Shown: one piece after another, positions 30,433 through 42,351 of the stretch
Layout of the letters: each line of letters begins with the position of its first letter
Numbering within the stretch: position 1 is the stretch's first letter
Assembly (NCBI GenBank): GCA_005281725.1
Contig: SSBO01000001.1
Location: 10,742,251 to 10,806,250, forward strand
DNA: 64,000 nucleotides
Direction of reading: 5' to 3'
Source of the DNA: Wuchereria bancrofti
Lineage: Eukaryota; Nematoda; Chromadorea; Rhabditida; Onchocercidae
The notes under the pieces: generated by a model
Databases searched by the model: none
What the model was told of the DNA's origin: nothing
Seen by the model: the letters and a program-made list of their open reading frames with translations, nothing else
Program-made: the position numbers and the translations under genes

Positions 30433-33400
30433 TAAGGCTACGTTTTGAACAATATACCTTTTGAACTTAGATTTCCATCCGTGAATATGAATAGAAACAT
30501 TATGAAGGTTTAATTATACAACAAATTTGTTCAAATTTCAAAGTTAAAAGTAACTGGCAAAGATTTTTATTTCGATAAATTTCATTTCAATGATGAATCC
30601 TTAAATGTTACTGACGAAAAAATTATTAAGCATAAAAATTAAACACAAAAATTTGGAAAATTAAGTCATTTCAGATTTAACGGAATACTACTAGTTACTA
30701 TCACTTTTATTCGTCACTGTTATTAAGCTAACCACAATAAAACTTAAAACAAACCTAAATAATTCCATTTCAACATCTTATCAGCCAAGCTCATTACATA
30801 AACATGCCCGGAAGTCCCGATATCACCGAAAGTTTGCGGAATTTCTGGAGGATCCTCCAGTCGAGCTCCTCCCATGTAACATGACAACTTTTGTACTTCA
30901 CCGCTAGTGCGCAGATTTGGTGGAAACGATACATATAGCACAACTTGATAACCAGTCTAGAAAGTATGCATAATTGTTCGTGGAAAAAAAAGTAAAATAA
31001 TTGTAACAAAGAAAAAAAAAATCAATAAGGAAAAATTCAATAAAAAATTCAACACAGTACAAACTAATGCCGTCTAATATTGCCAAACACCTGTATTTTA
31101 GTACATTGTTGAATGATCTTGTACTAAAAGGCAAATTTGAGTATCAAATGAAGGAATTTTAATAAAGAAAGTATATTTGAAAATATATAACAAATATATA
31201 AGAAAATGTGAAACCTTGAGACGGAATTTATTTGATGTTGGAGAGCGTTCGACAACACTATTTTCTGCATTATGGTTTTTTATTTGGCCATGAAGAAAGA
31301 GAACAAACGCACGACGTGCTAAGACCGTACCTAAGAAATTTTTTTACGATAATAAAAGATGGAAAATCTCTACTTTTATTTAAAATTTTCAAATTAACAA
31401 AATTTCATCTGAATATTGGAAATTCAACTTATTTACCCTGAACCTAAAAGGAACTAAATCAAATTATACGGAATTCAATTAAAAAATTTTTACTTTGCAT
31501 ATGAATAAGCACATTGCCATGCGCATCTTTCAAAATGTGACCATCAATAACAGCATTACGACCTGCTCCAATCGCAACTAATTGTTTTTCACCATTTGGT
31601 GCAATTAGAACAAAACTGAAACTAAATATTTTAACATAACCTATAACAATTCATTAGAATAGGAAAATATATTTTAGGTTAACTTGAAAAGACCATTTTT
31701 TAGGCTAACTTTGCATCATTCACTTTGGATATGAATAAACTTACGCAGAAATATGAGTAGTTATAGGACATGCTTGCTGATGGCATACTCCTTCATACTC
31801 CCGACGAACAAAAGTGCAGATCTCGGTACAAAAAACCACATCATCTTCATTCTTCGATTTTTTGATTGATATCATTTCAAGCGCATTTTCAGCGCAGAGA
31901 TCGAACTAAAAATGTTGATCATAATAGTTCGAAATAAACAACAAAAAAAAAAAATGAAAAATTTTCATCAACAAAAATTGTTTTATCAATTCCACTTCCT
32001 TCATTTACAATTTTACTATTAATCTTACTAATGGTTTTACTACTAATCTTATTCTGATTTCTAATCCAACCTGTTATCAACTCCCTAGAATCCTAAAACA
32101 TATAATACAACACCGAGAAATGTGAGTAGATTAGCATTTACAATATCCAGTTATTTATTTCTGTAAAAATTCATAACAACAAGGTTGTGCACTCCAACAA
32201 AAATATACTTCTAGCTGTCAAACTATTTTCTATTTTATTTTGTGGCTATTTTATGGTTAAAGATTCAAGAATATAAGAAAAATTTTCATACATACTGAGA
32301 TGTAGAGATGTACAGTACATTACATATACCATAAACCTAATTTTCCTGTACAATATAATACATATATCTAGCTTTTTTAGTCTTTTTTGAGCAAATTCTT
32401 TCAAATTTTAATAGCTAAAAAGTGAACCTTAAATAACTTAGTCAGTGCTTGTTCAGCAGCAGCACTTTTAGCAGTTTTCTTCGATTGTCCAATACCTTCA
32501 AATTTGTGTGTTCCATTTATTGTTAAAACACATTTGAACATTGGTGGTTTATTGGATGCCTGACTGATATCTTGTGGTTCATCATATACTATGTCTGGGT
32601 TCTTTTTGCGCTGCAAATATGGTTGAACAGTTTTCATGGTTTCGCTTGTGAATTACACCATCGATAATAACATATCAACAAATGTTACATTTAATAATTC
32701 TAACCCTGGGATATGCTGTGCATCATCAACTCTTTGAAATTCTTGATAATTCTTAATGCAGCAAATCAATAAGAAAAAAAATGAAATTTTGTTAATCAAA
32801 AAATCCATTGTTCTCCACAGCTCTAGCGTTATTATAGAATATGTTTAACCTACCAAAACTATTAAAGTTTCCGAAAAACAAATCAATATTTCTCGATGAA
32901 CGTTATTTCATCGATTCTTCTACTAATAATATTTTTTCATCGTTTCTACTCAATTTTGTTCATTATCCCATTGTTCTTCAAACTTAAAACCATTAAACGG
33001 CCTCAAAAAAAGAAATAAAATTATATTGAATTGTCATTAATAAAATCTTTTAACTTGTATGAAACTATTTGAGGAAGTATTTTCTAAGACGCAAAAGTAC
33101 TTACATTTTGCTTCAACATCAGCTGATGTAAAGCATATGGAGGTGAAAGAACAGCGGATGCTTTCTTTATTTTGACATCTTCTGATGGCATAGTTAGGTC
33201 CAGCTCTTCTAGGAGTACTTTTTCACATGCAACATCCTTCGCTTTTTGCTTGTTATCTTGAGGTGGACCAACAATGGTTTCTAAAAATTTATCAATTTGA
33301 TATATTAGTACCGCAGAAACCCATCATTCTTACATACATAAGTCATTTTTAAATTTAATCTGACGTCTAAAATTCCAAACTACTACAAAGGTGAACCTAA

Positions 33401-36400
33401 TACATTTCAGATATTTTCAAAACTGAATAAAAATAAAGCATACATTCAGTAAACTAAGTTTAGGTTTAAATTTCTAAGTTTCGTTGACTAATGTAACATC
33501 ACCGCAAAATTTGATAATAACTCCCCAGGACTGCTCATAAATTCAATAAGGAGATTACTAATAGGAACAGAACTATTCTCTCAAAATATATTCAAGCATA
33601 AAAATTCCGGAAAGTTCTATAACGAATTGTCGTTACAATCATTTTACAATAACAAATATTATTTGCACAACATAAAGATATGTAAACCTACTTAATGACT
33701 ATTTGTTTTAATAATTTTTAGTTTATGAAAAAGGAAATAATCCTAAAACCGCTCTTATCACACAAAATAAAACATGTAATAACGACCTGTAATGACCGTT
33801 TCTTTACTTTTCTTTTCTTTCCTTTACTTTTCTTGCTGATTTTTAAATGGGCTGAAAAGGAAAAGAAAGAGATAGTAACAATTTTTGGTGAGTACAAGTC
33901 GCCAGCACATGCTTACTATTATTATCCAGCGTAATGCGACAGATGAATCGACTATTTCCTTGGACGGGTTTTCCGTCAACGGTGTCCACATCCACTTGCA
34001 TGGTACGATCGTAGAAACTGAGCGCTTGTATCAAAACCTCAAGGCAAATATTACCACCACACAACAGTTTCAAAAAAAAGCGAATGATTGAGTTCCAACT
34101 AATCACTACTTTACTTTTTATTTAGACTTCTTTCTTAATGGTGCAATATATATAGATAGATAGAAACCGATAAAATTTTCAATTAAAGGGATCACATGTA
34201 TGCAGAAAACAAAAAGGGAGCAAAACAGATACGTTGGTAATTCAGAGATAACCATCAATGATACCCAAATTATGAAGCTGTTTAGTTTAAAGTTTCTTAT
34301 AAGCCATTAGATTTTACGATGAAAAAACTATGATATCTCAATAAATTTTTCTTCCTATTATTTAACTTAAAGTCAGCCGAAAATCAATTTATTGCATTTC
34401 ATTAAATACATTTTTCATTTCTTAGTGCGCCTTTCGTCTTTAGCGTTATTTTTTTCTGTCATATCAATTTCTACTTCTATCTTTTATTTGGTGTTATAAT
34501 GTAATATCACTTGCTGAAAAGATGTTTCTTTAAAAAAAGATTAATTTTAGCTTCATAAGTGCATCAGAAACAATTCAAGCATACATTGATGGCAACGATT
34601 CTTATTTTTCCTCATTCAACTTAGTACTGATATTCACAAACTTCGATAACTTGTAAACCTAATAACTTTCTCTGTATACAAAGTAATATTATCCATTCGC
34701 TTTTTTGTGCAGTTGTGAGATAATAATATAATAACTATGAAGCACAAAAAAGTGCTACAAGAATTAAAACTATTATAAAATCATACCTGCATTGGTTTGC
34801 CTGGCTTGAGATTCATTGCTCGGCGCTCCACCATTTTTAATTCATCTTGTGGCACATCGAAAACATCAACTAGTGCCTGTAAGAAACTTTCGAAAAAATC
34901 AGTGAACAATGGCAGAAAGGAATGCAAAGACAACAAAAAAAACTGCAATAAATATACTTCACGAATGACAGCATTTTTGATCGGTGATTTTCCATATCCT
35001 TCGTGAGAGTAAACCTTTCCTTGATGAGGCAAAGCCAACATACATCTGAAAAGTTTTCAAAATTGTTCCAAAAATAGAAAAACACCGGTTAAAACTAGGA
35101 AGAAAAGTCCGAAGAATCGCACTGTTACAACCGGTGATAGCTATACCAAAGATAAGCATTATTTTTTGAAGGAAAGTAGGACTTTTTATTTCATTAATTC
35201 ACCAGTTGTCACATGAATTTTGATTTAATACATCATTCTAATATGTCAAAATAATCTTTTAATAATCTAATACCGTTAATTTAATACATCAAAATAATGT
35301 TGGTGAGTAACACTCATGCTAACAATATAACATGACGCTTAAGAATAGTGACGCAATTCAAAGCACTCAGTTGGTATTTTAATATAATAGTGAAAGTAGT
35401 TCTGATCAATGCGACTGACATATGCATAATGTAGTTATATTTAAATGAAAATGTTAACGGAACAAAATGAAACAGGAAAACTAACTAGTATTAACCTGAA
35501 TTTTTTCGAAGATTTGCCATCTATATCCGTCGTTGGAATTTCACTAAAGGTGAACTGTGGTGTGAATTTCTCATTGCTGATACGTTCCTTCTCCTGAAAA
35601 ATAATTCGTATATCAATTACTGCCGAAATGAAGAAACAAAAAAAAGATGGAAACAATTTCAAAATTAAATTGCATACCCTACAGAGACGAAGGAAGAAAT
35701 CATGGAGAGAATTACACGTGGCATACCCTTTTTTTCGGCTTTCCTGGAAAAGAGAGAATAATAATACCTAAACTCTTCAAAAAAGATAAGCAATTTTATA
35801 TAAATTGTGGCAACAATATTTAAGATCCGAAAAAAAAAAACATAGATAAAAATGGCATTTGAAGCAGTAAGTTGAAAATTCTTAAATTTCTTAGTAACAA
35901 ATCCATTTTTAAAAAATGAAGAATAGCTTCCATTTTACAACTGCACAAATTTCAGATGCAAAGGAAACACAGTCATAACTGCTAATACTCAAGTTGTATA
36001 TATCCTAGTATCACGTCGTGTTTTACAGAACGATTTTTTTCCTTTTAAATAATCTGCATATAAATGCTTCATCCGTACTCAAATCAGCTGTAGCAAAGAA
36101 TTTGTCTTTATATCAGCAGATCTTTTGATATTTCCAGGATATCAAAGTATGATATATTAAGTGAATTCCGAAAATTTATGATTTTGAAGAATCCTAAACA
36201 GCATCGAATTCTGTCCATGCGATATACTATCACTTCTTACACGTATTCATATCGTCCATTAATAACATTAATCTTATAAAATCCTTGCAAAAAGATTAGG
36301 ATTCTCTGTGCATAACTAAAGATCTCACATACCAACCATAATTCATGCATTTTCTTTTATTCTAAACATCTAGAAACTCCCTTCATCAATACAGATTAGC

Positions 36401-39017
36401 AAAGAAATTAGAAATGATAGGCTCCGTTATGATACCAAGCAGCAGCACGATAATTTATCTTTTGTATTCCTAGCCTTTATTCTGTGTGCATTAGTTATGA
36501 AAATTAGCTTAATTAGTCGCTAAAAAATTATTCCCAAAATTAACAACTTCAGTTGTGCAAAAGCGTGTAAGCACCCATACTTTCAAGTCTAAAATGTTCA
36601 CATTAGTTCATTAAATTTTAGAAAACTACTGCCAAGTTTTGTCAAACTTCAAAATAGATTCTTCATTGTTAAATTCATCTTTTCATTTGTTCAATTATTA
36701 AGCAAGATTTTGTAAGGAATTACAAGAAATTTAAATTTAAAAAAAGGCCAAGTACCCTTTCAACTAAGAAAATACCGGGTCTAATCTAGCTTTCCTTCGT
36801 AAAACCGCACTAAAATGTTATTTGATTTTGCATATGATCGAAACTAATTCACAATTATCAGCAATGTTTCTCACGCTACACTCCACAAGGAACAAAAATT
36901 AGACGACTTGTAAAAATTGCCAATTCTCAGTGCTACCAACGATATAGTAACAATTAGCAACATTTTGAATTAGTTTTTTGGATCTGCACAACACTAATAT
37001 TCATAAATGTATAGTTTGAATGAAAAAAAAAGAGCAAAAAAAAAAAATAGTATAAACTGATTACTGTACAAAGAGTGATTTAAAGCTAACCTCAGATCCG
37101 TTCGCTTGTTGTGCACAGAAATCAAAATCCGCAAGTTTTGTTCCCGATATTGAAACCGAAGCGTCCAACATTATATCGGGTCGCAATTCTTTCAAAGCTA
37201 ATTCACACGCAAGCTTTAAACAACAAAAATGCATTGAGCTTCAAAGAAACTAACAGCGATATAACAAAGGAAATGAAAAAAGTTGGAAAATACCTGTTTT
37301 GCAGCTTTTTTATTCGATCCTTCTGCAGAGAATTTTTTAGCTTGCACCATAAAGCTGCATTCGAAACGTGGCAACTTGTTAACTACCAGCTAAATTACTA
37401 ACAACGGTAATATTATCCACTCGTGGTTTAAAAAATAATAGCGTAATGTTAAAATTTTTTCTGCCATGGTACTGTATGCTTAATTCTTCATTTCATGAAA
37501 TCCAACTACATAAACCGCAGCAGATTCCGGACCTTTGTTTCGAGGTTAGTACTTTTCCTCCCTTTCACATACGTGATTTCGGAACTGTCAACATGCATCA
37601 AAAGAATCCGTCAGCAAAATTTCCGGCAACAGTCCAAAAATGGTAAGAAATCTTTATGGATACTTTGATTTCAACAAGAAATCTATGATGTTCAAACGAA
37701 TACATACCGTTCTATAAGAACACTCATCCTTGAACTCCGGATACAATTCATTAAGAATCATTGCGGCTGTCTTGCCGGTTGTAGAATAAGTTCTAGGTTT
37801 TTTATTTGGCGGTGTATAAGCCGTATCCACTCTGCAATCGAAACGATTCTGAAAAGTTGATAATAAATAGTTCCACTATAGAAAATTACAAACACAGTGA
37901 AAATAAAAAAAAAGAAAACGAATTAGTAATTTCTGAAAACAAAATAAATGATTCCATTTGCAATAAAATTACATTTTCCACATAACAAAAATAAGATGTA
38001 TTTAAGATAATATGCAATACTAAACAGAAAATGAGCGATTAAATTTTTCAATTTTCTAACTGAAAATATTAAGAATTGTAACTGAAAGCATTAAGAAGTA
38101 TCATCATTATTAGTTACCTTTCTTGGAAATGAACCATAAACACGTCCACGCTTTCCCCTAGATGAAACGGTTGAATGTTGTAGTTGTTGTTTTGTAAGAA
38201 AACCTGAACAACCATAATAACCTGTACTATTAGGATCAGCTCCAGAATAATGTTGTTGTTGTTGCTGTTGTTGAGGATAATGATTTTGATAATTGTGATA
38301 TCCAGTACCACCACCACCGCTTACTCTATTAGACTTATTTTTTGTAATATTATTCAAAGACATCATCGGATAGTAAAACCGCTGTTGCTGTTGTTGTTGT
38401 TGTTGTTGTGATGCTATTGCTGATGTTGTATCTGACGAAGTGCTACCGATTCTCATCCAATTTGGACAGCCACCACCACCGTAATAACTATGACTATCCA
38501 TTTCTTTTTCAGAAAGAGGTTTAAATAGCGAATCCTAGTAAGAAATTGTAGTTCTAAAAAAAAAAAACTTTTAATGTCGAAACGCAGTAATGCAACATCC
38601 ATCGTAAAATATACAGCACTTTTTTGAGGAAAAAATGAATTTGAGAATACTAAAATCACCTATCTAGAATAAGTACCTGGTTAAGAACTCTAAAAATTCG
38701 TCCTGTAATTTGTGATTTTCGAGGAAATTACGATTAATAGAGTTGACAAAACTTACCGGTGTATTTTTGTTTCAGTAAAGTCATCCAGTATTTCTCGACT
38801 TTTTTCACACTATTTCTTGATCCTCCTAATTTGTTTATTAGTCCTCTTTAGATGACTACTTTTAAGCTCTAGAAACTACTAACGACCAACCGGAACTTTC
38901 TAATCCTGAATTTATTATCGATTTCTCTGTTAGCATCGAGCGGCCATTATGCAAACTGGCGATCTCTTCTGATTCCAAGTTACTATTGATTTTTTGTTCT
39001 GTTTCGAAGAGATCCAT
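29544..39017 (-). CDS. adr-1: ADAR-family RNA-binding protein with degenerate deaminase domain (ADR-1-like), about 885-942 aa
   Basis: Exons in transcript order: candidate 5' exon 38880-39017, then 38118-38534 (internal ATG at 38501), 37708-37848, 37294-37389, 37091-37213, 35678-35743, 35496-35593, 34958-35045, 34787-34876, 33917-34037, 33105-33280, 32428-32610, 31745-31905, 31494-31615 (or 31518-31615), 31215-31330, 30755-30956, 30168-30374, 29544-29827. All phases close. Starting at MDSHSYYGGGG gives 885 aa; the upstream exon (MDLFETEQ) adds 57. The N-terminus has two polyglutamine tracts. Four dsRBD-like domains follow, ending around NKKAAKQ, GKSPIKNAVIRE, NKQKAKDVACEKVLLEEL and GQSKKTAKSAAAEQAL. 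The C-terminal ADAR deaminase domain keeps family blocks (NYLGLQGALLSHLLEPIF, YHNWVSGIG, SPSRLCKSELYESW). The HAE site reads HGN or HGT, the PCG site reads PPN, and SCSDK reads SLADK. Glutamate and both zinc cysteines are therefore lost, so it should not deaminate. C. elegans ADR-1 is a dead ADAR that binds RNA and modulates ADR-2. The equivalent role here is inference. Confidence 0.93.
30397..30433. repeat. AAT microsatellite in an adr-1 intron
   Basis: About twelve AAT triplets lie about 25 bases inside the intron between the exons 30755-30956 and 30168-30374. Confidence 0.9.
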
Positions 39018-39445
39018 GGAAGGGCTTTTTTCTATTTCAGTTGTGAAAACAAAAATTTTAACTAATTTATATGAGTCATTTCTCAATAACATAAGTCTTC
39101 AAATTTTAATCTCTCTTATCAAATTTAATTCCAACTTTTAAGTGGATGAAAATCCAGCAAACTGAACAAAAAAATTTTAAGTTTATGGAAAAAATAGCAT
39201 AGCATTTTTATAACGATCATTACAATATGCTTGCTTCTTTTGCAATTTCTTAATTAGTTTCCCTGTACTTTCCGAAGTAACTTTAAAACGAAACCAACCA
39301 CTCAGTTGTCGATGGCTGTATGAAGATTAAAAGATGATATGATAATATGGATAATATACAAGTTCGGATGTTGAAGATAAGGCTGTATTTCAACTTCTTA
39401 CAATTTTTGCAGCAAGATATATTACTTTCCTATTTTATTCCCGAA
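39018..39445. other. Upstream region of the ADAR-like gene
   Basis: Noncoding sequence between the candidate first exon of the minus-strand ADAR-like gene and the octamer satellite. It probably holds the minus-strand promoter. I can define no specific element. Confidence 0.4.
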
Positions 39446-40281
39446 ATATTCAAGTGACATGTATTCACGTAATCAAGTACTTAAGTATTCAAGTAATCGA
39501 GTATTTAAGTATTTAGGTTACTGAGTATTTAAGTAATAAAGTACTTGGGTATTCAAGTAATTGAGTATTTAAGTATTTAAGTAAACATGTGTTTAAGTAA
39601 TCAGATATTCTGCCGGGTATTTGAGTGACTGAGCATTTGAGTATTCAAGTACTGAGGTAATCGGGTGTTCAGGCAATCAAGCATTTATATATTCATGTAT
39701 TTAAGTAATCGAGTATTTAAGTACTCAGGTAACTGAGTGTTTGAGTGTTCATATATTCAAGTAATTGAGTACTTAAGTATTTAAGTATTCAAGTAATCGG
39801 GTATTTAAGTATTTAGGTGACTGAGTATTTAACTAATCAAGTACTTGGGTACTCAAGTAATCGAGTATTTAAGTATTCACGTAACCGAGTACTTAAGTAA
39901 TAAATAGTTGGGTATTCAAGTAATCGAGATTTGGGTGTTCAAGTAGCTGAGTATTTAAGTATTCAAATACTTGGGTACTCCAGTAACGAGTATTTATGTA
40001 TTTAAGTAATCATGTATTTAAGTGATCGGATATTCTACCGGTTATTTGAGTAATCGAGCGTTTGAGTACTCAAGTACTGAAGTAATCGAGTGTTCAGGCA
40101 ATCAAGTATTTAAATATTCATGTATTTAAGTAATCGAGTATTTAAGTATTCAGGTAACTGAGTATTTGTGTATTCATATATTCAAGTAATGGAGTACTTG
40201 AGTATTCAAGTATTCAAGTAATCGAGTATTTAAGTATTCAGATAACTGAGTATTTAAGTAATCAAGTACTTGGACATTAAA

Positions 40282-40366
40282 TATTCTAGAATATACATTG
40301 TGGCTATCAAAATGTGACATAAAACATTTTATGATTTTGTGTTGGTAAAATGCATTCTTCATTCCT
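40282..40366. repeat. 85-bp palindrome-headed element, copy 1
   Basis: It begins with the perfect 12-bp palindrome TATTCTAGAATA and ends near TTCATTCCT, and it interrupts the octamer register. The same sequence recurs at 41010 and 42267, and in shortened form at 46333. Confidence 0.9.
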
Positions 40367-41009
40367 CAGTATTCAAGTACTGAGGTAATCGAGTGTCCAG
40401 GCAATCAAGTATTTAGATATTCATGTATTTAAGTAATCGAGCATTTAAGTATTCAGGTAACTGAGTACTTGAGTATTCATATATTCAAATAACTGAGTAC
40501 TTAAGTATTCAAGTACTCAAGTAATCGAGTATTTAAGTATTTAGGTGACTGAGTATTTAACTAATCAAGTACTTGGGTACTCAAGTAATCGAGTATTTAA
40601 GTATTCACGTAACCGAGTACTTAAGTAATAAATAGTTGGGTATTCAAGTAATCGAGATTTGGGTGTTCAAGTAGCTGAGTATTTAAGTATTCAAATACTT
40701 GGGTACTCCAGTAACGAGTATTTATGTATTTAAGTAATCATGTATTTAAGTGATCGGATATTCTACCGGTTATTTGAGTAATCGAGCGTTTGAGTACTCA
40801 AGTACTGAAGTAATCGAGTGTTCAGGCAATCAAGTATTTAAATATTCATGTATTTAAGTAATCGAGTATTTAAGTATTCAGGTAACTGAGTATTTGGGCA
40901 TTCATATATTCAAGTAATGCAGTACTTGAGTATTCAAGTATTCAAGCAATCGAGTATTTAAGTATTCAGATAACTGAGTATTTAAGTAATCAAGTACTTG
41001 GACATTAAA

Positions 41010-41094
41010 TATTCTAGAATATACATTGTGGCTATCAAAATGTGACGTAAAACATTTCATGATTTTGTGTTGGTAAAATGCATTCTTTATTCCT
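41010..41094. repeat. 85-bp palindrome-headed element, copy 2
   Basis: Nearly identical to copy 1 and exactly 728 bases downstream of it, so it travelled with the higher-order repeat unit rather than inserting independently. Confidence 0.9.
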
Positions 41095-42266
41095 CAGTAT
41101 TCAAGTACTGAGGTAATCGAGTGTCCAGGCAATTAAGTATTTAGATATTCATGTATTTAAGTAATCGAGCATTTAAGTATTCAGGTAACTGAGTACTTGA
41201 GTATTCATATATTCAAATAACTGAGTACTTAAGTATTCAAGTACTCAAGTAATCGAGTATTTAAGTATTTAGGTAACTGAGTATTTAAGTAATCAAGTAC
41301 TTGGGTACTCAAGTAATCGAGTATTTAAGTATTCAGGTAACCGAGTATTTAAGTAATAAGTAGTTGGGTATTCAAGTAATCGAGATTTGGGTGTTCAAGT
41401 AGCTGAGTATTTAAGTATTCAAATACTTGGGTACTCCAGTAACCGAGTATTTATGTGTTTAAGTAATCATGTATTTAAGTGATCGGATATTCTACCGGTT
41501 ATTTGAGTAATCGAGCATTTGAGTATTCAAGTACTGAAGTAATCGAGTGTTCAGACTATCAAGTATTTAAATATTCATGTATTTAAGTAATCGAGTATTT
41601 AAGTATTCAGGTAACTGAGTATTTGGGTATTCATATATTCAAGTAATTGAGTACTTGAGTATTCAAGTAATTGGGTATTTAAGTATTCAGGTAACTGAGT
41701 ATTTAAGTAACCATGTATTTAAGTAATCAGATATTCTGCCGGGTATTTGAGTGACTGAGCATTTGAGTATTCAAGTACTGAAGTAATCGAGTGTTCAGGC
41801 AATCAAGCATTTATATATTCATGTATTTAAGTAATCGAGTATTTAAGTATTTAGGTAACTGAGTATTTAAGTAGTCAAGTACTTGGGTACTTAAGTAATC
41901 GAATATTTATGTATTTAAGTATTTAGGTAGTCATGTATTTAAGTAATCGGATATTCTACCGGTTATTTGAGTGATCGAGCATTTGAGTATTCAAGTACTG
42001 AGGTAATCGAGTGTTCAGGCAATCGAGTACTTAAATATTCATGTATTTAAGTAATCGAGTATTTAAGTATTCAAGTAACTGAGTATTTGAGTATTCATAT
42101 ATTCAAGTAACTGAGTACTTAAGTATTCAAGTACTCAAGTAATCGAGTATTCAAGTATTCAGATAACTGAGTATTTAGGTAATCAAGTACTTGGGTACTC
42201 AAGTAATCGAATATTTAAGTATTTAGGTAACTGAGTATTTAAGTAATAAAGTACTTGGATATTCAA

Positions 42267-42351
42267 TATTCTAGAATATACATTGTGGCTATCAAAATGT
42301 GACATAAAACATTTCATGATTTTGTGTAGGTAAAATGCATTCTTTATTCCT
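42267..42351. repeat. 85-bp palindrome-headed element, copy 3
   Basis: Same length and order as copies 1 and 2, with the variant TGTGTAGG for TGTGTTGG. It is 1257 bases after copy 2, which is not a multiple of eight. The following flank (CAGTATTCAAGTAC) is shared with copies 1 and 2. Confidence 0.9.

Noticed and set aside
28725..35138. Shared 12-mer ACAACCGGTGAT at 28725 and 35127, reminiscent of Grainyhead sites
   Set aside because: Only two exact copies, one inside an intron. Not enough to separate from chance without a background model.
37446..37646. Possible extra dsRBD exon of the ADAR-like gene, or a plus-strand ORF
   Set aside because: Exon 37708-37848 joins exon 37294-37389 directly in phase and gives a dsRBD of normal length. 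Insertions from this interval break the frame or the domain, and the plus-strand frame has no motif.
38114..38317. Isoleucine/valine-rich minus-strand frame
   Set aside because: Frame-shifted shadow of the first ADAR-like exon with its polyglutamine tracts.
40174..40362. Minus-strand open frame reading as repeated EYLNTRLLEYLNTQ
   Set aside because: It is a translation of the octamer satellite. The 8-bp register gives pseudo-periodic peptides in every frame, and there is no independent start, domain or splice support.
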